64,000 bases of DNA, from positions 1,612,001 through 1,676,000 of the forward strand of contig CBDHEI010000002.1 of assembly GCA_965262055.1 (NCBI GenBank), written 5' to 3'. Positions within the stretch are counted from its first letter, which is position 1. Each line of letters starts with the position of its first letter. The notes under the pieces were generated by a model. It was not told where the DNA came from, made no database searches, and was given only the letters and a program-made list of their open reading frames with translations. Origin of the DNA: G958296245 sp965262055 (GTDB taxonomy: Bacteria > Chloroflexota > Dehalococcoidia > Lucifugimonadales > G958296245). Below are positions 53,758-62,811 of this stretch, piece after piece. Position numbers and translations under genes: made by a program.

Positions 53758-54852
53758 ATGAGCACACGTTTCGTCGGTACGAGCAAGTACGATCTGGACA
53801 CGCCAGTGCTGCTGGTCGACCTCGACCGGATGGAGAACAACATCCGCCGGATGACCGACACCTTCGAGCAGGCGGGCGTCAACTGGCGGCCTCACTCCAA
53901 GGGGCAGAAGGTCCCCGCCATCGCCCACCAGGAGATCGCCGCCGGCGCCATCGGCGTCACCTGCGCCAAGCTGGAGGAGGCCGAGGTGATGGCCGCCGCC
54001 GGCATCAAGGACATCCTCATCGCCAACCAGGTCGTCGGCCCTATAAAGGTGGCGCGCCTCGTTAACCTCTGCCGCCACGCCGACGTCGTCGCCACCGTCG
54101 ACAGCCTTCAGAACGTGCGCGAGATCGACGCGGCCGCCGGTGAGCTGGGCGTCAAGCCCCGCGTCGTCGTGGAGGTCGACGTGGGGACCAACCGGTGCGG
54201 GGTCGATCCGGGAGAGGCGGCCGTCGCCCTCTCCGAGGAGGTAGACAGGTCTCCCAACCTCCGTTACGCAGGCCTGATGGGCTGGGAGGGTCACACGGCG
54301 GGGATGCCGGACGGGCCCGACAAGCGCGCCGCCGTGGAGAAGGCCGTGGGCATGCTGACCATGAGCGCCCGGATGTGCGGCGAGGCGGGCCTATCCGTCG
54401 AGATCGTGAGCTGCGGCGGCAGCGGCACCTACTGGATCACCTCCTGGATTCCCGGCGTCACCGAGATCCAGGCGGGCGGCGGCATCTTCAGCGACATGTT
54501 CTACGCCGCTGCCGGCCTCAAGCACGAGTTTGCCATGACCGTGCTCACGACTGTCGTGAGCCGCCCCACCCCCGACCGGATCGTGGTCGACGGCGGGCGC
54601 AAGACGATGATGATCGAGGTCGCCAAGCCCAGGCCTATGGACATTCTCGGAGTGGCCAACATGGGCTTCTCCGCCGAGCACACCTCCATCACCCTGGACG
54701 AGCCCTCCGAGAGCCCGCGAATCGGCGACAAGGTCGAGTTCATCATCGGCTACGGCGACACGACCGTCTGTCTACACGACGAGATGTATGGAATACGCAA
54801 CGGCATGGTCGAGACGGCCTGGCCCATCCTGGGCCGCGGCAAACTCAGGTAG
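53758..54852 (+). CDS. D-threonine aldolase-like / DSD1-family PLP enzyme
   Basis: 364-residue fold-type III PLP enzyme (alanine-racemase barrel plus DSD1-like C-terminal domain). Lys48 in PHSKGQK is the PLP lysine. Metal-site candidates His340 and Asp341 follow Cys338 in VCLHDEMYG, as in D-threonine aldolase and D-serine dehydratase. GGGAGG lies before the ATG. It acts on a D-beta-hydroxy amino acid, exact substrate unknown. It is first in a run of three same-strand catabolic genes. Confidence 0.9.
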   Translation: MSTRFVGTSKYDLDTPVLLVDLDRMENNIRRMTDTFEQAGVNWRPHSKGQKVPAIAHQEIAAGAIGVTCAKLEEAEVMAAAGIKDILIANQVVGPIKVARLVNLCRHADVVATVDSLQNVREIDAAAGELGVKPRVVVEVDVGTNRCGVDPGEAAVALSEEVDRSPNLRYAGLMGWEGHTAGMPDGPDKRAAVEKAVGMLTMSARMCGEAGLSVEIVSCGGSGTYWITSWIPGVTEIQAGGGIFSDMFYAAAGLKHEFAMTVLTTVVSRPTPDRIVVDGGRKTMMIEVAKPRPMDILGVANMGFSAEHTSITLDEPSESPRIGDKVEFIIGYGDTTVCLHDEMYGIRNGMVETAWPILGRGKLR

Positions 54853-54874
54853 TCCATACGATATCCCGCCGTAG

Positions 54875-54894
54875 GGGCGGGTTGAAACCCGCCC
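54875..54894. repeat. Palindromic element, copy C
   Basis: GGGCGGGTT-GA-AACCCGCCC preceded by GTAG, located between the aldolase and M24 genes. Confidence 0.8.
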
Positions 54895-54932
54895 TCCCTG
54901 TCGTATCTACATTACATAGTGGAGGTGACGAA

Positions 54933-56141
54933 ATGGTTGTAGACGTCCATAGCAGTCTTGCCGGCGGACCCGTGGGCCGGGACATCCTGTCCGGGCTGCC
55001 CCAGGAGCTGGCCTTCCCGGCCGAGGAGTACGAGTGCCGGATAGAGGGTGTCAGGCGCGCCATGGCTGAGGCCAAGGTCGACGTCTTCGTCGTGCGCCAC
55101 CCGCCCAACGTCTTCTACCTCTCCGGTTTCCAGAGCTTCTCAATGTTCGGCGGCGAATGCGTCATCCTGCCGCTGAACGGCGACCCGACCCTGATAGTCC
55201 ACCCTCCGGAGCTGGGCACGGCCCTCCTCCACACCTGGATGGACGAGGTGCACGGCTACCCGGACCGCAGTCATGAGGAGTACCAGGCAGAGCTTCTGAA
55301 GGGTCAGGGCTTCGGCGGCGCGAGGGTAGCAGTGGAGACGTCCCTGGCCGGCATGACCCCCGATGCTTTCGATACGCTTCGCCGGTCTCTGCCAGGCGCC
55401 GAGCTCGTCGACGGCTCCGGCTTCGTTGCCTCCCTCAAGATCACCAAGTCGCCGCGGGAGATAGAGTACCTGCGCCAGGCCGCCCGCATCACCGACGCCG
55501 GAATCATGGCCGCCATCGACGCTGTAGCGGAGGGAAAGACCGACAACGACGTGGCCGCCGCCGCCAACCAGGCGCTGATAGAGGCTGGCAGCGAGTATAT
55601 GTGCCTGTCGCCCATTCTCACCACGGGCCGGCGCTCGGGCATCCTCCACTCCACCCACAAGCGCATGTCCCTGAGCAAGGGCGACAGCATATGCATGGAG
55701 TTCGGTGCGTGCGTGCAGCGCTATACCGCGCCCATGATGCGCACCGTGTCCATCGGTGAACCGGAGCCCGGCGTCGCCCGCCTGGCCAACGCCTGCATCA
55801 CGGCGCTCAACAACGTCATCGACACCATGCGCGCCGGCATAACCGCGGACGAGGTGGCGCGGGCCGGATGGAAGGGCATCGACCTTGCCTGGCCCGGCCT
55901 CGTGTTCCACGGCGCGTTCGCCTACGCGGTGGGCGCCGGCTTCCCGCCGAGTTGGGGCGACGGCACCGCAGGCATCTCCCTAGGCAATATGACGCGCCTC
56001 CAGGCGGGCATGGTCTTCCATCACCCAGTGGCGCTCCGTCAGCTTGGGCAGTACGGTACGATGTTCAGCGAGACGAGTCTGGTCACGGAGGACGGTTGCG
56101 AGGTCCTGACGAGCGTCGACCGCGAACTCTTCATCCGGTGA
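54933..56141 (+). CDS. M24-family hydrolase (creatinase/ectoine-hydrolase-like)
   Basis: 402-residue pita-bread-fold protein. An N-terminal creatinase domain (VFVVRHPPNVFYLSGFQ) precedes the catalytic domain with SKGDSICMEFGACVQRYTAPMMRT, FHGAFAYAVGAGFPPSWGDG and a C-terminal FSETSLVTEDG. The aspartate metal ligands of true Xaa-Pro peptidases are replaced (MEFGACVQRY), as in creatinase and DoeA-type ectoine hydrolases, so amidine or lactam hydrolysis is more likely than peptidase activity. ATG 54933 has GGAGG seven bases upstream. Confidence 0.88.
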   Translation: MVVDVHSSLAGGPVGRDILSGLPQELAFPAEEYECRIEGVRRAMAEAKVDVFVVRHPPNVFYLSGFQSFSMFGGECVILPLNGDPTLIVHPPELGTALLHTWMDEVHGYPDRSHEEYQAELLKGQGFGGARVAVETSLAGMTPDAFDTLRRSLPGAELVDGSGFVASLKITKSPREIEYLRQAARITDAGIMAAIDAVAEGKTDNDVAAAANQALIEAGSEYMCLSPILTTGRRSGILHSTHKRMSLSKGDSICMEFGACVQRYTAPMMRTVSIGEPEPGVARLANACITALNNVIDTMRAGITADEVARAGWKGIDLAWPGLVFHGAFAYAVGAGFPPSWGDGTAGISLGNMTRLQAGMVFHHPVALRQLGQYGTMFSETSLVTEDGCEVLTSVDRELFIR

Positions 56142-56187
56142 CCCGTATACCCACCCATGTCCTGAAGCCTGATATAAGGAGGGACCC

Positions 56188-56937
56188 ATGAGCAGCGCGC
56201 AGAACATCGGATTTGTCTGGCCCGGGCCGCCCAGCGCGGCGGACCACGAGGAGACGCGGCAGTTCGTCCCGGATGGCGTCGCCTTCCACATTAAGGGCAC
56301 CAAGCGAAGCCGCGAGGCCGATTCGCCGGCAGGCGGGATCACCCTGGAGCGGCTGCTCCTTCTGCCGGTCGACTCCAACATCGAGGAGGCGGGCGTGGAG
56401 CTCGTCCCCCTCGGCGTCTCCGCCATCGGGTACGGCTGCACGTCGGCCAGCTACGTCAGGGGCGTCGGCGGCGACGTCGATATCTCTGACCGGATCACCG
56501 CGGCCACCGGCCTGCCCGCCACCACCACGTCGTCAGCCGCCGTCGAGGCGTTGCGCAGCCTGGGCGTCAAGCGCGTGTCGGTGCTGTCGCCCCACGTCGA
56601 CGAGCTGAACGTGAGGCTCCGGGGCTTCCTGGAGGACAGCGGCTTCGAGGTGGTGCACATGAGGGGCCTCAACAAGCTCAGTGGGATTGAGCACATACCG
56701 CAGGAGGACATCCGGCAGCTCGTCCTCCAGCTTGTGGACCGCCCGGACGCTGACGGCGTCTTCATAAGCTGCACCGGCATGAGGACCTCTGAGGTCCTCG
56801 ACTCGATGGAGGCGTCCATAGGCAAGCCCGTCGTCTCGGCGATGCAGGCTACGGCATGGGAGATCCTCCGCAAGGCTGGAATCCCCGCCGAGGTGCGCGG
56901 CGTGGGCAGCCTCTACCTCCAGCCCGTAGCGGTCTAG
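56188..56937 (+). CDS. Maleate isomerase / Asp-Glu racemase superfamily protein
   Basis: 249 residues of the Asp/Glu racemase superfamily, closest in pattern to maleate cis-trans isomerase and arylmalonate decarboxylase. Two Cys are in place: Cys84 in GYGCTSASY and Cys195 in SCTGMRT, as required for the isomerase/racemase mechanism. AAGGAGG precedes the ATG. It follows the M24 gene by 46 bases and probably shares its transcript, suggesting breakdown of an amino-acid derivative to a dicarboxylic acid. Confidence 0.88.
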   Translation: MSSAQNIGFVWPGPPSAADHEETRQFVPDGVAFHIKGTKRSREADSPAGGITLERLLLLPVDSNIEEAGVELVPLGVSAIGYGCTSASYVRGVGGDVDISDRITAATGLPATTTSSAAVEALRSLGVKRVSVLSPHVDELNVRLRGFLEDSGFEVVHMRGLNKLSGIEHIPQEDIRQLVLQLVDRPDADGVFISCTGMRTSEVLDSMEASIGKPVVSAMQATAWEILRKAGIPAEVRGVGSLYLQPVAV

Positions 56938-56949
56938 CACAGGTCGTAG

Positions 56950-56970
56950 GGGCGGGTTTCAAACCCGCCC
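56950..56970. repeat. Palindromic element, copy D
   Basis: GGGCGGGTTT-C-AAACCCGCCC preceded by GTAG, between the maleate-isomerase-like gene and ffh. The stem could also act as a terminator. Confidence 0.8.
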
Positions 56971-57040
56971 GTCCCCATCCGTCGTAGCGCACATCGGGGA
57001 CGCGGCATCCCAATCACACGAGTAATAGGAATCACAGTCC

Positions 57041-58372
57041 ATGTTCGAAGCCCTCACTGAAAAGCTGAACGGGGTCTTCAGCCGGCTCGGCAACAAGGGC
57101 CGGCTGACCGAGAAGGACGTCGACGCTGCTCTCCGGGAGGTCCGCATGGCCCTCCTCGAGGCCGACGTCAACTTCAAGGTCGCCCGCGATCTGGTCGGCC
57201 GCATCCGCGAACGCGCCCTCGACGCAGACCTGCTCAAGAGCCTGAGCCCCGGCCAGCAGGTCGTCAAGATCACCAACGAGGAGATGACCCGCCTGCTCGG
57301 CGGCGGCGCCAAGGGCCTCGATCCCTCTCCCCAGCAACCGTCGGTCATGCTCATGGTCGGCCTGAACGGCTCAGGCAAAACGACCACCGCCGCGAAGGTG
57401 GCCCGCCACCTGAAGCAGTCTGGCAAGCTTCCGCTGTTGGTCGCCGCAGATCTCCAGCGCCCTGCCGCCATCCAGCAGCTCCAGACCCTGGGCTCGCAGA
57501 TCGACGTAGAGGTCTACACGGAAGACCCTTCGGCGAAGACCGTCCAGGTCGCCAGGAACGGCGTCGCGCGGGCGAAGCGGACGGACGCAGCTTGGGCCAT
57601 AGTCGACACCGCGGGCAGGTTCCAGATCGACGACGAGCTGATGGATGAGTTGGAAGACGTCAAGAAGGCCGTCTCCCCGGCTGAGACCCTGCTGGTCGTC
57701 GACGCCATGACCGGGCAGGACGCCGTGAGGGCGGCCGAGGAGTTCCACTCCCGCATCGGCCTGACTGGGCTGGTGCTCTCCAAGATTGACGGAGATGCCA
57801 GGGGAGGCGCCGCGCTCTCCATCGTTTCCGTGACCGGCGTCCCCGTCAAGTTCATGGGCACCGGCGAGCGGGTCGACGCCCTCGAGAGCTTCCACCCCGA
57901 CCGGCTCGCCTCGCGCATCCTCGGCATGGGCGACGTGCTGACCCTCATCGAGAAGACGGAGGCCGCCTTCGGCGAGGACCAGGCCGCCGAGATCGAAAAG
58001 AAGATGCGGCAGGCCACCTTCGACCTCCAGGACTACCTCACGCAGCTCCAGGAGGTCAGGAAGATGGGGCCCCTGGGGCAGATACTCGACATGGTCCCCG
58101 GGCTCTCCAGCCTCAGGTCGAAAATGCCCCACGATGAGTTCGGAGAGGACCAGCTAAAGAGGGTAGAGGCGATCATCTTCTCCATGACCCCTGAGGAGCG
58201 CAAGCGCCCCCAGATAATAGGTGGCGGCCGCCGCCGCCGCATAGCCAGGGGCTCCGGAACCTCCCCGCAGGCCGTCAACCAGCTCCTCAACCAGTTCCGC
58301 CAGATGCGTAAGCTCATGCGCAAGATGGCCTCCGGCAAGGGCGCCCAGGACCTCGCCCAGCTAATTCGCTAG
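57041..58372 (+). CDS. ffh: Signal recognition particle protein Ffh
   Basis: GTPase that targets nascent membrane proteins with 4.5S RNA. The 443 residues comprise an N domain, the G domain with P-loop GLNGSGKT (about 107-114), DTAGRFQIDDEL and SKIDGDARGG, and a C-terminal M domain with a GGGRRRRIARGSG RNA-binding loop and Met-rich helices. It is of normal length. No 4.5S RNA gene was recognised nearby. Confidence 0.97.
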   Translation: MFEALTEKLNGVFSRLGNKGRLTEKDVDAALREVRMALLEADVNFKVARDLVGRIRERALDADLLKSLSPGQQVVKITNEEMTRLLGGGAKGLDPSPQQPSVMLMVGLNGSGKTTTAAKVARHLKQSGKLPLLVAADLQRPAAIQQLQTLGSQIDVEVYTEDPSAKTVQVARNGVARAKRTDAAWAIVDTAGRFQIDDELMDELEDVKKAVSPAETLLVVDAMTGQDAVRAAEEFHSRIGLTGLVLSKIDGDARGGAALSIVSVTGVPVKFMGTGERVDALESFHPDRLASRILGMGDVLTLIEKTEAAFGEDQAAEIEKKMRQATFDLQDYLTQLQEVRKMGPLGQILDMVPGLSSLRSKMPHDEFGEDQLKRVEAIIFSMTPEERKRPQIIGGGRRRRIARGSGTSPQAVNQLLNQFRQMRKLMRKMASGKGAQDLAQLIR

Positions 58373-58758
58373 CCCCGCCGGCCCGCCCGACACTGGCCCT
58401 TGACGTACTGCGAACGCCCGTGCTACAGTTCCTCTTGCAGCAGGGCGGGTTGACCCCAGGGCCGCCCTCCGGTGCCTGTCGCGCATACGTAGGGGCGCCC
58501 CTCGTGGGTGCCCGAGCTTGCCGAAGAGCGTGTCACATTCTGTCTCGGTCGTGGCACATACCGCCTCTTTCGTGCCTCATTCCGCCTCGCTGGCGTTCAC
58601 CCACTGTCTCGCAAGCCAAAGCTGAATGAGACAAAATGTTACAGAATGAGACGGATATCGGGGATTTTCCCCTCTTGACTGAGCGGCGCCGCCCCGCCCG
58701 CCATGCACGCCTCTGCCGCGTCGGGTAAAATGTGCCCGTTGCCGTGAGCCAAGCGCCC
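58373..58758. other. Gap between ffh and tRNA-Ser, with small inverted-repeat element
   Basis: About 386 bases without a gene. It contains degenerate palindromes around 58443-58467 and 58489-58514, and a 113-bp inverted-repeat element (58531-58643). Confidence 0.55.
58531..58643. repeat. MITE-like inverted-repeat element
   Basis: TGTCACATTCTGTCTC (58531-58546) is the inverted match of GAGACAAAATGTTACA (58628-58643) with two mismatches in 16. Inside lie further pairs: GGCAC/GTGCC and CTCATTC (58576-58582) with GAATGAG (58624-58630). It is non-coding. No target duplication was identified. Confidence 0.5.
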
Positions 58759-58846
58759 GGAGGGGTGGCCGAGTGGTTTAAGGCGCCTGTCTTGAAAACA
58801 GGAATCCTGAAAGGGAACGTGGGTTCGAATCCCACCCCCTCCGCCA
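58759..58846 (+). tRNA. tRNA-Ser (anticodon UGA)
   Basis: 88 bases including an encoded CCA. The acceptor stem GGAGGGG pairs with CCCCTCC, the D-arm is GGCCGAGTGGTTTAAGGC, the anticodon loop CTTGAAA carries TGA, a long variable arm follows as in serine tRNAs, and the T-arm is GGGTTCGAATCCC. Reads UCN codons. Confidence 0.97.
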
Positions 58847-58879
58847 GCAGGGTCATACGGCGGACCGGAGCTGACATTG

Positions 58880-58910
58880 GAGTACCCCGCTGCTCCGCGG
58901 CGGGGTACTC
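58880..58910 (+). terminator. Hairpin after tRNA-Ser
   Basis: GAGTACCCCGC (58880-58890) pairs perfectly with GCGGGGTACTC (58900-58910) around a nine-base loop, 34 bases after the tRNA. No long T-run follows. Confidence 0.6.
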
Positions 58911-58944
58911 TGCTTGAGACGATGAAAGCGCAGGGGAGGACGGA

Positions 58945-60108
58945 TTGCGACTGCACGAGTACCAGGCTAAAGAGGTCCTCGCCGCGGCGGGGGTAGCCGT
59001 GCCCAGGGGCAGGGTGGCCCGCACGCCCGACGAAGCAGCCGACGCCGCCGGAGAGTTGGGCGGCCGCGTCGTGGTCAAGGCCCAAGTCCACGCCGGCGGG
59101 CGAGGCAAGGCCGGGGGCGTCAAGCTCGTCGCCTCCGCATCCGAAGCCCGGGCCGCCGCCGCCGCGATGCTCGGCTCGACCCTCGTCACGCACCAGACGG
59201 GCCCCGCTGGCGTGCCCGTGGACGCCGTGCTCGTGGAGGAGGCGATCGACGTCGACAAGGAGATATACGCCGCCATAGTCATCGACGGCTCAGAGGGTGG
59301 CGCCGTCGCGATGGTCAGCGCGGCCGGCGGCATGGACATCGAGGAGGTCGCTAAGCGCACCCCGGAGAAGATAGTCCGCGCCGCCGTCGACCCGGTTCTC
59401 GGGCTCATGCCCTATCAGGGCAGGGCGCTCGCCCTCGGCATCGGCGTAGACCCAAAGCTGGTTAGGCCCATATCCGGCATGTTGGAGCGCCTCTACGCCG
59501 TCTTCACTGCCAACGACTGCTCGCTTGTCGAGGTGAACCCCCTCGTCGTTACCGCGGACGGCGCCGTGCTGGCCGCCGATGCCAAGCTGGAGATAGACGA
59601 CGACGCACTCTTCAGGCGCCCCGACCTGCTCGAGATGCGCGACCCTGGGCAGGAGGACCCGCTGGAGGCGCAGGCCCGCAGCTACGGCATCAGCTACGTC
59701 AAGCTGGACGGCGGTGTTGGGTGCCTTGTCAACGGCGCCGGCCTCGCCATGGCGACCATGGACGTTACGCACGCCGCCGGCGCCGCGTCCGCCAACTTCC
59801 TCGATGTGGGCGGCAGCGCCGACGAGAACAAGATCGCCCAGGCTATGGGCATCATCCTGTCTGATCCCAACGTCGAGACCGTGCTCATAAACGTCTTCGG
59901 CGGCATCCTCCGCTGCGACATAGTGTCGCAGGGCGTGCTCGCCGCCGCGGAGGCCGCGCCGGACGCGATGCCGCCCATGGTCGTCCGCATGCAGGGCACG
60001 AACGCCGAAGAGGGACGCGCGCTGCTGGCCGAGTCCGGCCTCCAGGTCACCCTCGTCGACGACATGGCCCAGGCCGCCGACGCCCTCCGCGCAGGGAGTG
60101 ACAGATGA
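58945..60108 (+). CDS. sucC: Succinyl-CoA synthetase beta subunit
   Basis: 387-residue ATP-grasp subunit of succinyl-CoA ligase in the TCA cycle. It starts at TTG with GGGGAGGA upstream, and reads MRLHEYQAKEVLAAAGV. VKAQVHAGGRGKAGGVKL is the nucleotide-binding segment, and VNVFGGI-type text (LINVFGGILRCDIV) lies near the C-terminus. It overlaps sucD by four bases (ATGA). Confidence 0.96.
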   Translation: MRLHEYQAKEVLAAAGVAVPRGRVARTPDEAADAAGELGGRVVVKAQVHAGGRGKAGGVKLVASASEARAAAAAMLGSTLVTHQTGPAGVPVDAVLVEEAIDVDKEIYAAIVIDGSEGGAVAMVSAAGGMDIEEVAKRTPEKIVRAAVDPVLGLMPYQGRALALGIGVDPKLVRPISGMLERLYAVFTANDCSLVEVNPLVVTADGAVLAADAKLEIDDDALFRRPDLLEMRDPGQEDPLEAQARSYGISYVKLDGGVGCLVNGAGLAMATMDVTHAAGAASANFLDVGGSADENKIAQAMGIILSDPNVETVLINVFGGILRCDIVSQGVLAAAEAAPDAMPPMVVRMQGTNAEEGRALLAESGLQVTLVDDMAQAADALRAGSDR

Positions 60109-60992
60109 GCATCCTTGTAGACCAGAACACCCGCCTCCTCGTCCAGGGCATCACCGGCAAGGAGGGCGGCTTCCACGCCCTGCGCTGCCGCGAGTACGGC
60201 ACCAACGTGGTCGCCGGCGTAACGCCCGGGCGTGGAGGCATGGTCGTGGGCGGCGACATACCCGTCTACGATACCGTCAGCCGCGCCGTGGACGATACCG
60301 GCGCCAACGCCGCGCTCGTCTTCGTGCCCCCTGCCTTTGCCGCCGACGCTATCGTCGAGTCCGCGGAGGCGGGCCTCTCGCCCATCGTCTCCATTACCGA
60401 GGGCATCCCTGTGGCCGACACGATCAAGGTCGTCCGCTACCTCGACGGCAAGGACGCAATGCTGCTCGGCCCCAACTGCCCAGGCGTCATCTCGCCCGCC
60501 GCCCGCTGCAAGGTCGGTATCATGCCCGGCGCCGTCCACCGCCCAGGCAGGGTCGGCGTCGTCTCCCGCAGCGGCACGCTCACCTATGAGGCCGTGGGCC
60601 AGCTCTCGGCGATCGGCATCGGCCAGTCCACCTGCGTCGGCATCGGCGGCGATCCGGTCAGCGGCACGTCCTATATAGAGGTGCTGCGCCTCTTCCAGGA
60701 TGATCCTGGAACCGACGCGGTCGTTCTCATAGGCGAGATAGGTGGCACCCGCGAGCAGGAGGCCGCCGAGTTCATCCGCGACAGCTTTACAAAACCCGTC
60801 GCCGCGCTGATCGTGGGCCGCAGCGCCCCCCCGGGACGCCGAATGGGCCACGCCGGCGCCATAATTACCGGCAGGGCCGCACGCGCCGAGGAGAAGGTCA
60901 AGGCCCTGGAGCAGGCTGGGGCAGCCACGGTGCTGGGCCCCGCCCTGATAGGAGCGACCATGCGCGACCTCCTCGCGGACGCCCGCGAGTGA
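60105..60992 (+). CDS. sucD: Succinyl-CoA synthetase alpha subunit
   Basis: 295-residue CoA-binding subunit carrying the phosphohistidine. LVQGITGKEG is the CoA-binding Rossmann motif, LLGPNCPGVISP follows, and the active His is in RRMGHAGAII near residue 250. It is translationally coupled to sucC. Confidence 0.97.
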   Translation: MSILVDQNTRLLVQGITGKEGGFHALRCREYGTNVVAGVTPGRGGMVVGGDIPVYDTVSRAVDDTGANAALVFVPPAFAADAIVESAEAGLSPIVSITEGIPVADTIKVVRYLDGKDAMLLGPNCPGVISPAARCKVGIMPGAVHRPGRVGVVSRSGTLTYEAVGQLSAIGIGQSTCVGIGGDPVSGTSYIEVLRLFQDDPGTDAVVLIGEIGGTREQEAAEFIRDSFTKPVAALIVGRSAPPGRRMGHAGAIITGRAARAEEKVKALEQAGAATVLGPALIGATMRDLLADARE

Positions 60993-61125
60993 CCCCGACC
61001 GGCGGTCGGGGATGGTGATATACTCCCCTCGGCGCCATGACCGAGTTGAAGTCTGACATCCTCCACTCCGACGGCACTGCCCCTTCTTCCTTAATATCGG
61101 CGCCCCTCTCAGCGGCGGTGACCGC

Positions 61126-62811
61126 GTGACTAAGTACATTTTCGTTACCGGTGGGGTCGTCAGCTCGGTGGGCAAGGGCATCGCCGTCGCCTCCCTGGGC
61201 CGCATCCTCCACAACCGCGGCGTCTCTATCTCGGTACTCAAGCTAGACCCCTACCTCAACGTCGATCCGGGCACCATGTCCCCATACCAGCACGGCGAGG
61301 TCTTCGTCACCGCGGATGGCTCGGAGACCGACCTGGACCTCGGCCACTACGAGAGGTTCATCGACATCGGCCTCACCCGCTCCTCCAACGTCACGGCCGG
61401 CCAGATCTACTCGGACGTTATTGCCAGGGAGCGAGAGGGAGAATTTCTGGGAGGCACCATCCAGTCGGTCCCCCACGTCACCGACGGCATCAAGAAGCGC
61501 ATCTACGGCCTCGCCGAGGAGAGCGGCGCCGACGTCATCGTCGTCGAGGTCGGCGGCACCGTCGGCGACATAGAAGGTCAGCCATTCCTCGAGGCCATCA
61601 GGCAGATGCGCAACGAGGTCGGCCGTGACGAGGTCTTCTACATCCACGTCACCTTCCTCCCCTACATCTCCGCGACCGGCGAGCTAAAGACAAAGCCCAC
61701 ACAGCACAGCGTCAGGGAGCTCAGGAGCATCGGCATCCAGCCCGACGCCATAGTCTGCAGGAGCGACCAGCCCGTGGACGACGGTATAAAGGATAAGATC
61801 GCCGTCCACTGCGACGTCTCCCGCGAGAGCGTCATCGCCCTCCCCACCGTCGACACGGTCTACGAGGTGCCCCTGCTCCTGGAGGAGGAGGGGCTCGGCG
61901 ACCTCGTGACCACCGCCCTGCGGCTGCCCGCCCACGGCGGCGCCATGGACGCGTGGCGTAAGATGGTCGGCGCCATAAAGGCCCCCGGGGAGTCGCTCCC
62001 CATCGCCGTCGTCGGAAAGTACGTCGAGCTCCAGGACGCCTACATCTCCGTTAGGGAGTCCCTCTTCCACGCCGGCCTGCACCATGGCCTCAGCATCGAC
62101 GTCCAGTGGGTCTCCGCGGAGGATATAGAGGAACAGGGCCCCGAAGACCTCCTCGCTGAGGCCCGGGGCATCGTCGTCCCCGGCGGTTTCGGCCCCCGGG
62201 GCGTCGAGGGTATGATCGACACTGCAGCCTACGCCCGCCAGCGGGGCGTGCCATACCTCGGCCTATGCCTTGGCATGCAGGTCATGGTGATCGAGGCCGC
62301 ACGACACGTCCTCGGCCTGCCCGGAGCCAACTCCACCGAGTTCGACCCCCAAACCGACGCCCCCGTCATCGACCTCATGCCCGACCAGAAGGACGTAACC
62401 CAGATGGGCGGCACCATGAGGCTCGGCATATACCCCTGCCGCGTCGCTGAGAATAGCTGGGCCGCCCGAGCCTACGACGCCCCCGTCGTTCAGGAGAGGC
62501 ACCGCCACCGCTTCGAGCTCAACAACGCCTACAAGGAAGCCCTCGGGGACGCCGGCCTCCGCGCCACCGGCATCTCCCCCGATGGCAGCCTCGTCGAGAT
62601 CATGGAGATGGACGGCCACGACTTCATGGTGGGCGTCCAGTTCCACCCCGAGTTCCTCTCCAGGCCGGGCCGCCCGCACCCGCTCTTCCGCGAGTTCGTA
62701 GGCGTCGCCATGGACACCCTCAGGGAGGGCGGCCAGCACGAGATGCCGCTCGAAGAGTCTAAGAACGCCCCCGTGGCGTCTGGACTGGCAAAGTCCGGTG
62801 TGGTAGCATGA
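61126..62811 (+). CDS. pyrG: CTP synthase
   Basis: 561-residue two-domain enzyme making CTP from UTP, ATP and glutamine. The N-terminal synthetase domain has TGGVVSSVGKGIAVASLGRIL and LDPYLNVDPGTMSPYQHGEVFV. The C-terminal glutamine amidotransferase has Cys382 in LGLCLGMQ and the HPE motif (VQFHPEF). GTG start. An imperfect AGCAT/ATGCT pair surrounds the stop. Confidence 0.97.
   Translation: MTKYIFVTGGVVSSVGKGIAVASLGRILHNRGVSISVLKLDPYLNVDPGTMSPYQHGEVFVTADGSETDLDLGHYERFIDIGLTRSSNVTAGQIYSDVIAREREGEFLGGTIQSVPHVTDGIKKRIYGLAEESGADVIVVEVGGTVGDIEGQPFLEAIRQMRNEVGRDEVFYIHVTFLPYISATGELKTKPTQHSVRELRSIGIQPDAIVCRSDQPVDDGIKDKIAVHCDVSRESVIALPTVDTVYEVPLLLEEEGLGDLVTTALRLPAHGGAMDAWRKMVGAIKAPGESLPIAVVGKYVELQDAYISVRESLFHAGLHHGLSIDVQWVSAEDIEEQGPEDLLAEARGIVVPGGFGPRGVEGMIDTAAYARQRGVPYLGLCLGMQVMVIEAARHVLGLPGANSTEFDPQTDAPVIDLMPDQKDVTQMGGTMRLGIYPCRVAENSWAARAYDAPVVQERHRHRFELNNAYKEALGDAGLRATGISPDGSLVEIMEMDGHDFMVGVQFHPEFLSRPGRPHPLFREFVGVAMDTLREGGQHEMPLEESKNAPVASGLAKSGVVA

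Noticed and set aside
53500..54294. N-terminal extension of the minus-strand coiled-coil protein
   Set aside because: This part is antisense to the D-threonine-aldolase-like gene; the protein starts plausibly at ATG 53499.
59694..61241. 515-residue minus-strand open frame
   Set aside because: Antisense to sucC, sucD and pyrG; an effect of high GC.
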